Shown here one piece after another: positions 1 through 7,708 of a DNA stretch of 64,000 bases. The notes beneath the pieces are model-generated. The model was not told the origin of the DNA. It searched no databases and saw nothing but the letters and a program-made list of their open reading frames with translations. Every line of letters begins with the position of its first letter. Positions within the stretch are counted from its first letter, which is position 1. Source of the DNA: an uncultured Oscillospiraceae bacterium (GTDB taxonomy: Bacteria > Bacillota > Clostridia > Oscillospirales > Oscillospiraceae); the NCBI GenBank assembly GCA_910578505.1, contig CAJTPV010000014.1, forward strand, positions 8,225 through 72,224, written 5' to 3'. The position numbers and the translations under genes are program-made.

Positions 1-5
1 CTCAT
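1..5 (-). CDS. start of a gene cut by the window edge
   Basis: On the minus strand an ATG at position 5 overlaps the TGA stop of the MBL-fold gene (ATGA). GGAGGT lies six bases upstream, inside that gene's last codons. This is the usual layout of a translationally coupled next gene. Only two codons are in the window, so nothing can be said of the product. Confidence 0.35.
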
Positions 6-805
6 AACAGTACCTCCATTCCCTCCCTGGCGAAGCGCACGCCCGGTTCCCGGACCAGCCTCTCCTGCTCCCGCAGGAAATCATCCGCGTAGGTTTGATT
101 ATAGTGCGTCAGCAGCAGCAGCCCGGCCCCGGCGTCCCGCCCCAGGGCCACGCCCTGCTCCCAGGACGAGTGGCCCCAGCCGGTGTGCCGGGCCAGGTCC
201 TGGGCGGTGTAATTGGCGTCCCAGATCAGGACGCCGGCATCCCGGCAGAAGGCTGTCAGGCGGGGGCGCAGCGCCTCTGTCAGCTCGCAGTCCAGGGTAT
301 AGGCCACGCTTTTCCCCGCGCCGTCCAGCCGGCAGAGCAGCCCCTGGTTGGGGTGGCCGCCCCGCATGGTGCGCACCGTCCGGCCGCCGGGGAGGGGGAT
401 GGTCTGCTCCGGCCCAATCTCGTGAAAGACCACGTCCGCCCGGAAATCAGCGAAGCCCACAGGCCAGTAGGGCGGGCCGACAAGGGCCTCCAGCTGCCGC
501 CGGAAGGGGACGCCGTCCCGGGCCTCGCCGTAGAGATGGATCTCCGCGCCGGGGCTGTAGAAGGTCGGAAAGAGGAAGAGGCCCAACAGGTGATCGATAT
601 GTACATGGCCGATAAAAAGATGCACCGGCCTCCGCCCCTCCAGCCGGCGGCCCAGCTCTGTCAGGCCGCTGCCGGCGTCGAACACGATCAGGTCCTCCCC
701 GCAGTCCACGGAGAAGCAGGAGGTGTTGCCTCCGTATGCCAAAAAGTCCGGAGACGGGGCGGGCATCGAGCCCCTGACGCCCCATACGTTGATTTTCCAC
801 GCCAT
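2..805 (-). CDS. MBL-fold metallo-hydrolase
   Basis: Cytoplasmic metallo-beta-lactamase-fold hydrolase of 267 aa. The zinc signature HxHxDH is at residues 67-72 (GHVHIDHLLG). It is preceded by the N-terminal strand motif WGVRGS and by FDAGSG near residue 43, an arrangement seen in phosphodiesterase-like members of the lactamase_B_2 group. Downstream histidines and aspartates (MRGGHPNQG, TLDCE, THYNQ) fit the remaining metal ligands. The ATG at 805 has GGAGG ten bases upstream. A TTGCTT-17-TATAAT promoter lies just upstream, so the gene probably starts its own transcript and continues into the gene that begins at position 5. The substrate cannot be read from the sequence; a cyclic nucleotide or phosphodiester is a guess from the family. 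Confidence 0.85.
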   Translation of the reverse strand: MAWKINVWGVRGSMPAPSPDFLAYGGNTSCFSVDCGEDLIVFDAGSGLTELGRRLEGRRPVHLFIGHVHIDHLLGLFLFPTFYSPGAEIHLYGEARDGVPFRRQLEALVGPPYWPVGFADFRADVVFHEIGPEQTIPLPGGRTVRTMRGGHPNQGLLCRLDGAGKSVAYTLDCELTEALRPRLTAFCRDAGVLIWDANYTAQDLARHTGWGHSSWEQGVALGRDAGAGLLLLTHYNQTYADDFLREQERLVREPGVRFAREGMEVLL

Positions 806-857
806 CCTGTCATAACCTCCTTGCCGCCGCCTGTGGGACACGCCGGCGGGCACTGCT

Positions 858-886
858 ATTATACCGGGTATCCGGCGGAAAAGCAA
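858..886 (-). promoter_or_regulatory. promoter of the MBL-fold hydrolase gene
   Basis: On the minus strand TTGCTT (881-886) and TATAAT (858-863) are separated by 17 bases, about 50 bases upstream of the ATG at 805. The -10 is a perfect consensus. Confidence 0.7.
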
Positions 887-909
887 GCACAGGTGCGCCG
901 GCCCCGCCG

Positions 910-2250
910 CTATCTGCTCCGCTGAAATCCTGACTTTGCAGCCTCCGCGTACAGAAAACAGGTAACCGCCGCTGCCGCTGACCAGCCGGCAGGCCACGCG
1001 AACCAGATGCTGAACACGGTGTGAAACAGGGCCGAGAGGGCAAGCGCGGCTCCCGCCCGCAGGCCCAAATCCAGAAAAATGCTGAACACCACCAGCCGCA
1101 TCCGCCTGGCTCCGCACAGAAGAGCGTCGCACATGATTTTCAGCGAGGCGGCGAAGTAGAAGGGGGCCGCGACGCGCAGGAAGCTGACGCCCGCCTGCAG
1201 GGCGGCGGCGGACGGCGTGTCCATAAAGATCCCCATGAGCTGCGCGGGGAACAGCTCATACAGCAGGCATACGGCAAGGGAGATCGTCCAGACCAGCTGG
1301 AGCGAGGCCCTGAAGCCCGCCTGGACCCGGCGCGGCTGCCCCGCCCCGAGATTCTGCGAGGTGTAGTTGGTCACGCCGCTCCCGATGGTGGAAAAGCACG
1401 AGGTGGCCAGATTGTTCAGCTTCACGGCGGCCGAAAAGCCCGCTGTGACCGCGGCCCCGTAGGCGTTGACCACGCCCTGGATGATGATGTTGCCGGCAGC
1501 GACAAAGCACTGCTGGAGGACGCTGGGGAGCGCTACGGAGATAAACTCCCGCAGCATGGAAAAAGTAAACAGCGGGGCCGTCCCTGCGGGAAGCTTCGCC
1601 ATCTTCCCTGCCACGACCATCAGCGCGGGAACGCAGGCCGCGCCCTGGCAGAGGAATGTGGCCCATCCCACTCCCGCAACGCCCATCTGGAGCTTTGCCA
1701 CAAACAGGATATCCAACAGGATGTTGGCGGCGGACGATATTGCGAGGAAGACAAAGGGCGTCTTGGAGTCCCCCAGGGCGGAAAAAATGCCGTTGGAGAC
1801 GTTATAGAAAAAGACAAATACCAGCCCGCATATATACAGGCGGAGATAGGTAAGGGAGTCGTCAAAAATCTCCGCCGGAGTCTGGATGGCCCGCAGCAGC
1901 GGCGCGGCAAATATGGCCCCCACTGCCAGCAGCGCCCCGCAGGTAATCGCAGCCGCGATGAGCGATGTGGCAACCGCGGTTTTGACCTTGCCGTACTCCT
2001 TTGCCCCGAAATACCGGGAAACCGTGACGGAACAGCCCGTATTGCACCCAAAGGCAAAGGCCAGAAAAATCAACGTGATCTCATAGCTGTTGCCCACCGC
2101 CGCCAGCGCATCCTCTCCGATATACCGCCCGGCTACAAGGCTGTCCGCCAAATTGTACAGCTGCTGGAAAAATACGCTGCCAAACAGAGGCAGGCAGTAG
2201 CTGCGTATGACCTTGCCGGGAGCGCCGGCGGTCAAGTCCCGATTTGCCAT
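910..2250 (-). CDS. MATE family efflux transporter
   Basis: Integral membrane Na+/H+-coupled multidrug exporter of 446 aa, the normal length for the 12-helix MATE family. The N-terminus has the family pattern of a first helix with QQLYNLADSLVAGRYIG, followed by the repeat-type stretch around GCSVTVSRYFGA; hydrophobic segments continue to the C-terminus. I chose the ATG at 2250 (MANRDL) because GGGGGA lies seven bases upstream; an in-frame ATG seven codons earlier has no ribosome site. The AraC regulator lies 95 bases upstream in the same direction, a common pairing in which the regulator controls an efflux gene. The substrate is unknown. Confidence 0.9.
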   Translation of the reverse strand: MANRDLTAGAPGKVIRSYCLPLFGSVFFQQLYNLADSLVAGRYIGEDALAAVGNSYEITLIFLAFAFGCNTGCSVTVSRYFGAKEYGKVKTAVATSLIAAAITCGALLAVGAIFAAPLLRAIQTPAEIFDDSLTYLRLYICGLVFVFFYNVSNGIFSALGDSKTPFVFLAISSAANILLDILFVAKLQMGVAGVGWATFLCQGAACVPALMVVAGKMAKLPAGTAPLFTFSMLREFISVALPSVLQQCFVAAGNIIIQGVVNAYGAAVTAGFSAAVKLNNLATSCFSTIGSGVTNYTSQNLGAGQPRRVQAGFRASLQLVWTISLAVCLLYELFPAQLMGIFMDTPSAAALQAGVSFLRVAAPFYFAASLKIMCDALLCGARRMRLVVFSIFLDLGLRAGAALALSALFHTVFSIWFAWPAGWSAAAAVTCFLYAEAAKSGFQRSR

Positions 2251-2279
2251 ATCTTTTCCCCCATTTACCACAGGATTTG

Positions 2280-2331
2280 ACAGCGATGAACGCTGTATCC
2301 TGATTGTAGCAGGGCAAAGGGCGGCTGGCTA
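2280..2331 (-). promoter_or_regulatory. candidate promoter and operator of the MATE gene
   Basis: On the minus strand a weak -35 TAGCCA (2326-2331) and -10 TACAAT (2303-2308) are 17 bases apart. Near the expected start lies an inverted repeat, ACAGCG (2280-2285), five bases, CGCTGT (2291-2296), that could bind a regulator such as the neighbouring AraC protein. The link is an inference. Confidence 0.4.
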
Positions 2332-2345
2332 TCGGTATACCGCCG

Positions 2346-3236
2346 TCATTTGGCAGTATCCTGCCATTTGCGGCGGTAGGCTGAGGGGGTCATACCCAGG
2401 CCGGCGCGAAAGGTTTTCCCGAAAAAGCTGGCGCTGCCAAAGCCGCAGCTCTGGCTGATCTGGGTGATCGTGCCGCTCCCGTCTATCAGCATCCTGCAGG
2501 CCGCCCGCAGACGGTACCCCTTCACATATTCCCCCGGCGACGTGTGCAGAAAGCTCTGAAACGCCCGGTAGCACTCCCGCTCACTGACGTACCCGGCAGC
2601 GGCTATATCCGAAACCTGTATGTTTTCGCTGTAGTGCTCGTGGACATAGAGCATCATTCGCTTGATGTTTTCACTGGATCTTCCCCCCTGCTCCCTGCCG
2701 GGGGGCGTCAGCTCCAAAAAATCAAGCCAAATGGCGGTCAGCGCTTCCCGCAGCCTGATCTCATAGCCGGGGGCATCCTGCGGCAGGCAGAAAGAGGCTT
2801 TCAGCTTGTCGAGCGTATGTCTGTGGGCGGGATTGTGGGGATAAAGGGGGAGCAGCTCTATCTGCGGCGCGGCGAGAATGGGGGCAAAGTACTTTTGATA
2901 AATGCGTCCCTCCGTCTGACCGGCCAAAAGGGACGCATCAAAGAGATGCAGCTTCTGGACCGTCGGGCCGGCGCCGCCCTGCGGGCGCGTCGTATGCAGG
3001 ACCCCCGTGTTGACCAGGCCGCCGGAACCGGCGGGGAACGCCGTTCGCCCCATGGGCGTGTGATATTCCAGCGAGCCGCACGCCACATAGAACAGCTCCA
3101 CGGCCCGGTGCCAGTGCCAAAAGACGGTATACTGATCGAGATGCGCTCTGGAGCTGACGTAGGGGAAGTCCGCCGCAAAGCCCTCCAACAGCTCCTCGCT
3201 GTTTTCCTGGAGCCGCATCTCAAAAATATCCTTCAT
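2346..3236 (-). CDS. AraC family transcriptional regulator
   Basis: DNA-binding regulator of 296 aa. The N-terminal half is a cupin-like ligand domain (HWHRAVELFYV, then a proline- and glycine-rich turn). The last 100 residues are a typical AraC double helix-turn-helix: VSDIAAAGYVSERECYRAFQ and ITQISQSCGFGSASFFGKTF, ending GMTPSAYRRKW. The ATG at 3236 is preceded by GGAGGGGGG; an earlier in-frame TTG overlapping the treR stop lacks a site. It lies 44 bases after the TreR-type gene and 95 bases before the MATE gene, so it may be transcribed with treR and control the transporter. The effector is unknown. Confidence 0.88.
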   Translation of the reverse strand: MKDIFEMRLQENSEELLEGFAADFPYVSSRAHLDQYTVFWHWHRAVELFYVACGSLEYHTPMGRTAFPAGSGGLVNTGVLHTTRPQGGAGPTVQKLHLFDASLLAGQTEGRIYQKYFAPILAAPQIELLPLYPHNPAHRHTLDKLKASFCLPQDAPGYEIRLREALTAIWLDFLELTPPGREQGGRSSENIKRMMLYVHEHYSENIQVSDIAAAGYVSERECYRAFQSFLHTSPGEYVKGYRLRAACRMLIDGSGTITQISQSCGFGSASFFGKTFRAGLGMTPSAYRRKWQDTAK

Positions 3237-3280
3237 GACGCCCCCCTCCGCCACCCCATTGGATATCACGATCTCGCTTT

Positions 3281-4018
3281 TCAAAGGGGCAGCTCTTTTT
3301 TCTTTCTGATGGCGGTGTCGTGGAAGCTGAAATAATCCGGCTGGCGCCGGGACTGGGTGTACTCAAACTGTATGCCGTCTGCGTTGAACGTCTGGCCGGA
3401 CACAACGGCCAGGCAGTTGTAGTCCTCCAGCGCCAGCAGCTGCTCATCCTCCTCCGTGGCGTGCTCCACGGTGATGGTGCGCTTGCTGGTAATGATCTGC
3501 ATGCCCAGCTCCCTTTCGATATAGGCGTAGACAGATCGCCCCGCGATCTCCGCCGTCAGCCCCGGAACCAGGGCCTTCCGGAAAAAGTTGATATCCAAAA
3601 TCAGCGGCTTGCCGTCCAGATAGCGGACGCGCCGGATCTGATACACCTCCTCCCCCACCGGGAAGCCGCTCACTCTGGCCAGAGGCCCGTCCAGCGGTCT
3701 GACCATGAACTGTATCACCTTTGTGACCACCTGGAAGCGATTGCGCTGGGCCGTTTCCTGAAAGGACTCGATCCCCCCCACTGTAAAGGAGGCCCGCTCC
3801 GCCGGCTGGTAGAGCACCCGCACGCCCTTCCCGTGAATGGGCTGGACATACCCCTCCTCCCCCAGAACGGCCAGCGCCCGGCGGATGGTATTCCGGGCGC
3901 AGCCATATTGCGTGTTCAGCGTGTTTTCCGAGGGCAGCAGAGAGCCGTAGGCATACGCGCCCGCCTCGATCTCGCCCTTGAGATGCTGATAGATTTCGTC
4001 ATACTTTGCTTTCGGCAT
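3281..4018 (-). CDS. treR: GntR/UTRA regulator, TreR-like trehalose repressor
   Basis: Repressor of 245 aa with an N-terminal winged helix of the GntR type (YDEIYQHLKGEIEAGAY, LPSENTLNTQYGCARNTIRRAL, near residues 6-50) and a C-terminal UTRA ligand domain ending FEYTQSRRQPDYFSFHDTA, as in TreR proteins that sense trehalose-6-phosphate. AAGGAGG precedes the ATG. It is divergent from remnants of a trehalose PTS subunit and a trehalose-6-phosphate hydrolase, which supports the TreR assignment. Two copies of a TGTTYRAACA-type palindrome lie in the divergent region. With its target operon broken, its present role is unclear; it may only control itself and the downstream AraC gene. Confidence 0.8.
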   Translation of the reverse strand: MPKAKYDEIYQHLKGEIEAGAYAYGSLLPSENTLNTQYGCARNTIRRALAVLGEEGYVQPIHGKGVRVLYQPAERASFTVGGIESFQETAQRNRFQVVTKVIQFMVRPLDGPLARVSGFPVGEEVYQIRRVRYLDGKPLILDINFFRKALVPGLTAEIAGRSVYAYIERELGMQIITSKRTITVEHATEEDEQLLALEDYNCLAVVSGQTFNADGIQFEYTQSRRQPDYFSFHDTAIRKKKELPL

Positions 4019-4039
4019 AACAGGATCCTCCTTTTTCCT

Positions 4040-4049
4040 TGTTTGAACA
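4040..4049. promoter_or_regulatory. TreR-type operator, copy 1
   Basis: TGTTTGAACA, a near-palindrome just downstream of the treR -10 box, about where transcription should start. A reverse-orientation copy is at 4117-4126. Occupancy here would repress treR itself. Confidence 0.55.
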
Positions 4050-4051
4050 GC

Positions 4052-4080
4052 AGTATACCGTCAAAAACGCCAAAAAGCAA
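4052..4080 (-). promoter_or_regulatory. promoter of treR
   Basis: On the minus strand TTGCTT (4075-4080) and TATACT (4052-4057) have a 17-base spacer, about 35 bases upstream of the treR start. The first operator copy begins two bases beyond the -10. Confidence 0.7.
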
Positions 4081-4116
4081 GGGGGCAATTTGGATAGTCC
4101 ACCAGAATTTACAATT

Positions 4117-4126
4117 TGTTCAAACA
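4117..4126. promoter_or_regulatory. TreR-type operator, copy 2
   Basis: TGTTCAAACA, the exact reverse complement of copy 1, 77 bases away and just after a TACAAT that could be the -10 of the rightward tre promoter. The paired layout fits dual control of a divergent regulator-operon unit. Confidence 0.5.
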
Positions 4127-4135
4127 GGCTATTAA

Positions 4136-4279
4136 CTTGACCCGGCGAAAATCCGCGCCGCCGGACATCCCTGCACCACCATCCTGGTGGTGACGGAGGA
4201 GGCGGAGCAGCCGGTGGCCTTCCGGACCGGCATGACCGCAGCAGCAGGAAAAACTGAAATTGTGACGATAGGGGAGTAA
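4136..4279 (+). pseudogene. C-terminal remnant of trehalose PTS transporter (EIIA domain)
   Basis: An open frame of 47 codons without a start reads LDPAKIRAAGHPCTTILVVT and ends in a TAA six bases before the treC ATG. The pattern (D-x-x-x-I-x-x-A-G-x-x-T-T-x-x-x-V-T) is that of the end of a glucose-type EIIA domain, as found at the C-terminus of fused trehalose or sucrose PTS permeases. Everything before it, more than 600 codons expected, is missing; the frame begins right after the promoter and operator region. I read this as a deletion from near the promoter into the last part of the gene. The identification rests on a short stretch and on the context. Confidence 0.65.
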
Positions 4280-4284
4280 GCGCT

Positions 4285-4624
4285 ATGACAGATTTCAAAG
4301 ACAAGGTTGTTTATCAGATTTATACAAAATCCTTCCGGGACGCCAACGGCGACGGTCTGGGCGACATCCGGGGTGTGATCGAAAAACTGGACTACTTGCA
4401 GGACCTGGGGGTGGACTACCTCTGGCTGACCCCCTTCTTCAAGTCCCCTCTCAACGACAACGGCTACGACATCTCCGACTATCGTGGTCAACAACCTGAC
4501 CGGAACCAGCATAGCGCTGGACAGCACGCCCTGGTCCGGCTGCCAGAAGATCCTGGGAAACTACGCCGATGATTCCGCCGTCCTGCGGCCCTACGAGGCG
4601 GCTGTCTACCGCCCGCGCCAATAA
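4285..4624 (+). pseudogene. treC: treC (trehalose-6-phosphate hydrolase) with a large internal deletion
   Basis: The first 66 codons are an intact GH13 N-terminus: KVVYQIYTKSFRDANGDGLGD and LGVDYLWLTPFFKSP, then GYDISDY. At about 4485 the sequence jumps, with a frame change, to a typical family C-terminus that begins VVNNLTGTS and ends LRPYEAAVYRPRQ before a TAA at 4622-4624. About 430-440 residues, including all catalytic residues, are absent relative to a normal enzyme of about 550 aa. GGGGAG lies eight bases before the ATG, so translation signals survive. The gene cannot encode an active hydrolase. Confidence 0.8.
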
Positions 4625-4644
4625 GAGACAACCCCAGCGCGTTG

Positions 4645-4685
4645 AAAAGCGCCCCACAGTCCGCAGCGGACCATGGGGCGCTTTT
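4645..4685. terminator. bidirectional terminator between treC remnant and copA
   Basis: A perfect 12-bp stem AAAAGCGCCCCA / TGGGGCGCTTTT with a 17-base loop. The stem ends in A and T runs on both strands, so it can stop both convergent transcripts. Confidence 0.8.
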
Positions 4686-4695
4686 CCCGCGCCGG

Positions 4696-7290
4696 TTACT
4701 GGATGCTGACAACGGTGTACCCCGCGTCGGTGACGGCCTTGGTCAGAGCGGCGTCGTCCGCGCCGCCCTGGACGGTGGCGGTGCCCGCCTCCAGATCCAC
4801 CGTGGCGGTCACGCCGGGCAGGTCGTTGAGGGCCTTCTCCACACGGCCGGAGCAGTGCGCGCACATCATGCCCTCGATCTTCATGGTTTTTTCCATTGTA
4901 CCGGTTCCTCCTTGTTCAGATTTGTTTTCCTCTATGGTCTCCCCGGCCCCGGAGAGGCCGGGCCCGAAGGCGTTGTCAAAGGGCTCCTCCGCAGCCGCCG
5001 GCGCGCCGGAGGTCCCGGCCCTGAAGCGGCTTTTGAAGAACCGCAGGCGCAGGGCGTTGGACACCACGCACACGCTGCTCAGGCTCATGGCGGCGGCGGC
5101 GAACATGGGGTTGAGCTGCCAGTGGAACACCGGCGCGAACACGCCCGCCGCCAGAGGGATGCCCAGGGAGTTGTAAAAGAACGCCCAGAACAGGTTCTGC
5201 TTGATATTCCGGATGGTGGCCCGGCTCAGCTCCACGGCGGCGGCGGCGTCCATCAGGTCGCTCTTCATCAGCACGATATCCGCCGACTCAATGGCCACGT
5301 CGGTGCCCGCGCCGATGGCCAGACCCACGTCGGCCCGGGCCAGGGCGGGGGCGTCGTTGATGCCGTCGCCCACCATAGCCACCCGGTGGCCCTCCTCCTG
5401 GAGCTGGGCGATCTTGCGCTCCTTGTCCTGGGGCAGCACCTCCGCCATGACCTCCGACACCCCCAGCTGCTCGCCGATGGCGTCGGCGGTGCGGTAGTTG
5501 TCGCCGGTGAGCATGATGACGTTAACGCCCAGCTCCCGGAAGGCGGCCACTGCGGCCCGGCTGGTGGGTTTCAGCGTATCCGCCACGGCGATGAGGCCCA
5601 GCATGGTGGAGCCCTTGGCAAAATAGAGGGGGGTCTTGCCCTGGGCGGCCAGCTCCTCGGCCCGGTCCAGCCAGGGCAGCAGGTCGATTCCCGCCTCCTC
5701 CATCATGGCCCGGTTGCCCGCCAGACACATGTGTCCGCCCAGAGCGGCCCGCAGCCCCCGGCCATGGACCGCCTCAAACCCGGACACGGGAGTCTGGGGC
5801 AGGCTTTTGGCGGCGGCGGCCTCCACGATGGCCGCGCCCAGGGGGTGCTCGGAGGGGGCCTCCAGACAGGCGGCCAGGCCCAGCAGGGCGCTCTCCGTCA
5901 GGCCGTCCGCCGGCACGATGTCCGTCACCTGGGGCTTGCCCTGGGTGAGGGTGCCGGTTTTGTCCATGACCACGGTGTCAACGGTGTGCAGCGTCTCCAG
6001 GGCCTCGGCGGATTTGACCAGGATGCCGTTTTCCGCGCCCTTCCCGGTGCCCACCATGATGGCCACCGGGGTGGCCAGACCCAGGGCGCAGGGGCAGGAG
6101 ATGACCAGCACGGCCACGCCCCCGGTGAGGGCGGCGGTGACGCTGCCGGTGACAACCAGCCAGACCGCGGCGGTCACGGCGGCAATGACCATCACCACGG
6201 GTACGAAGATGCCCGCCACCTTGTCGGCCAGCTTGGCGATGGGGGCCTTGGAGGAGGACGCCTCCTCCACCAGGCGGATCATCTGGGCCAGGGTGGTGTC
6301 CTCCCCCACCCGCAGGGCCTCAAAAATAAACGCGCCGGACTTGTTGATGGACGCGGAGGCCACCTTGTCCCCCACCGTCTTGTCCACAGGGAGGCTCTCG
6401 CCGGTCAGGGCGCTCTCGTCCACGGCGGACGCGCCCTCCACGATGACGCCGTCCACAGGGATGGCCTGCCCCGGCCGGACGGCGATTTTGTCGCCCACCC
6501 GGACCTCCTCCACCGGGATCTCCACCTCCGCGCCGTCCCGCAGCACGTTGGCGGTCTTGGGGGCCAGGTCCATCAGGCGGGTGATGGCCTCGCTGGTCTT
6601 GCCCTTGGAGCGGGTCTCCAGGAATTTGCCCAGGGTGATCAGGGTCAATATCATACCGGCAGACTCGAAATAGAGGTCCATATGGTACTGCTCCACCCGT
6701 TCCATATCGCCGTGGCCCAGGCCATAGCCGATCTGGAAGATGGCGAACACGCCGTAGATGACGGCGGCGATGGACCCGACAGCGATGAGGGAATCCATGT
6801 TGGGCGCGCCGTGGAAGAGGGTCTTGAAGCCGTTTTTAAAGTATTTGTCGTTGAGGTACATGATTGGCAGGGTCAGCAGGAGCTGCACCAGGGCGAAGGA
6901 GGCCGCGTTTTCCATCCCGGTCAGGAACCCCGGCAGCGGCGCGCCCATCATGTGGCCCATGGAGATATAGAAGAGGGGGATGAGGAAGACGAAGGACCAG
7001 ACCAGCCGGTGCTTCATCTGGGCCAGCTCCTGGGCCATGACGTCCTCCTTTGGCTCCGCCGCCCGGGACGCGGCCGCTTTCCGGGGCAGGGACGCGCCGT
7101 AGCCGACGGACTCCACGGCGCTGATGATGCCCTCCGGCGAGACCGCGCCCTCGTCATAGGTGACCTGCATGTTGTTTGCCAGCAGGTTGACGCAGACGTC
7201 GGACACGCCGGGGGTCTTGCCCACGGCCTTTTCCACATGGGCCGAGCAGGCCGAGCAGGTCATCCCCGTGACCTGAAAGGTTTGTTTCAT
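4696..7290 (-). CDS. copA: copper-translocating P-type ATPase
   Basis: Membrane Cu+ exporter of the P1B type, 864 aa. An N-terminal heavy-metal-associated domain carries GMTCSAC (C12, C15). The transmembrane metal site CPC is at residues 399-401, the phosphorylation motif DKTGTLT starts at D443, and GDGINDAPA lies in the hydrolase domain. Unusually, after the last membrane helix a linker of about 50 residues leads to a second HMA domain with GMMCAHC (C810, C813), like a CopZ chaperone fused in frame. The ATG has AGGAGG seven bases upstream. csoR lies 50 bases upstream in the same operon, under two CsoR-type operators. Confidence 0.95.
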   Translation of the reverse strand: MKQTFQVTGMTCSACSAHVEKAVGKTPGVSDVCVNLLANNMQVTYDEGAVSPEGIISAVESVGYGASLPRKAAASRAAEPKEDVMAQELAQMKHRLVWSFVFLIPLFYISMGHMMGAPLPGFLTGMENAASFALVQLLLTLPIMYLNDKYFKNGFKTLFHGAPNMDSLIAVGSIAAVIYGVFAIFQIGYGLGHGDMERVEQYHMDLYFESAGMILTLITLGKFLETRSKGKTSEAITRLMDLAPKTANVLRDGAEVEIPVEEVRVGDKIAVRPGQAIPVDGVIVEGASAVDESALTGESLPVDKTVGDKVASASINKSGAFIFEALRVGEDTTLAQMIRLVEEASSSKAPIAKLADKVAGIFVPVVMVIAAVTAAVWLVVTGSVTAALTGGVAVLVISCPCALGLATPVAIMVGTGKGAENGILVKSAEALETLHTVDTVVMDKTGTLTQGKPQVTDIVPADGLTESALLGLAACLEAPSEHPLGAAIVEAAAAKSLPQTPVSGFEAVHGRGLRAALGGHMCLAGNRAMMEEAGIDLLPWLDRAEELAAQGKTPLYFAKGSTMLGLIAVADTLKPTSRAAVAAFRELGVNVIMLTGDNYRTADAIGEQLGVSEVMAEVLPQDKERKIAQLQEEGHRVAMVGDGINDAPALARADVGLAIGAGTDVAIESADIVLMKSDLMDAAAAVELSRATIRNIKQNLFWAFFYNSLGIPLAAGVFAPVFHWQLNPMFAAAAMSLSSVCVVSNALRLRFFKSRFRAGTSGAPAAAEEPFDNAFGPGLSGAGETIEENKSEQGGTGTMEKTMKIEGMMCAHCSGRVEKALNDLPGVTATVDLEAGTATVQGGADDAALTKAVTDAGYTVVSIQ

Positions 7291-7340
7291 AAGAAAGCCT
7301 CCTGACTATCTATAACTTATCCTGGACGGCGGCAGGCCCG

Positions 7341-7640
7341 TCACTTCATCAGCTTCCGGAGCACCTCCACCAGCTCGTCGATCACCTCGTCGTTCCCCTG
7401 GCGCAGGTTGCCGGCTACGCAGGTGTGCAGGTGCTCGCTGAGCAGCTCCCTGCTGAAGCTGTTGAGGGCGGCGTTGACGGCGGACACCTGGATCAGGATG
7501 TCCGGGCAGTATACATCCTTCTGCAGCATCTCCCGCAGGCCCCGCACCTGCCCCTCGATCCGGCTGAGCCTGTTAAAGAGCCTTTTCAGCTCTTCCTCGC
7601 TGCGTATTTTGGTCCTCTGACACTGGCAGGACTGTTCCAT
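7341..7640 (-). CDS. csoR: copper-sensing transcriptional repressor CsoR
   Basis: All-helical DUF156-family repressor of 99 aa. It has the Cu(I) ligand set C45, H70 and C74 (YCPDILIQ and EHLHTCV) and the family pattern RLSRIEGQVRGL near residues 24-35. Copper binding releases DNA and allows efflux gene expression. An additional CQC sits near the N-terminus. The ATG overlaps the downstream part of a promoter region with two TACCYCC-type palindromes, one of which contains the ribosome binding site. It is the first gene of the csoR-copA operon. Confidence 0.93.
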   Translation of the reverse strand: MEQSCQCQRTKIRSEEELKRLFNRLSRIEGQVRGLREMLQKDVYCPDILIQVSAVNAALNSFSRELLSEHLHTCVAGNLRQGNDEVIDELVEVLRKLMK

Positions 7641-7644
7641 TGAA

Positions 7645-7661
7645 ATACCTCCCGGGGGTAT
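7645..7661. promoter_or_regulatory. CsoR-type operator 2, overlapping the csoR ribosome site
   Basis: ATACCTCCCGGGGGTAT, a near-perfect palindrome with the GC-rich core typical of CsoR targets. On the minus strand it contains GGAGG, the csoR ribosome binding site. Confidence 0.7.
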
Positions 7662-7679
7662 TGGGCTTTGTCTGGGACT

Positions 7680-7708
7680 ACTATATACCCCCGTGGGGTA
7701 TTTGTCAA
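7680..7708 (-). promoter_or_regulatory. csoR-copA promoter
   Basis: On the minus strand TTGACA (7703-7708) and TATAGT (7680-7685) with 17 bases between, 40 bases upstream of csoR. The spacer is almost entirely filled by an operator palindrome. Confidence 0.85.
7685..7701. promoter_or_regulatory. CsoR-type operator 1 within the promoter spacer
   Basis: ATACCCCCGTGGGGTAT, a palindrome with 7-bp arms lying between the -35 and -10 boxes. Bound repressor would exclude RNA polymerase. Confidence 0.8.

Noticed and set aside
4642..7305. An open frame of 887 codons on the plus strand opposite copA, and similar long frames opposite carB, purL and the Ca-type ATPase
   Set aside because: They are antisense to clear genes, are rich in Gly, His, Arg and Pro, have no family motifs, and arise from the GC-rich third positions of the real genes.
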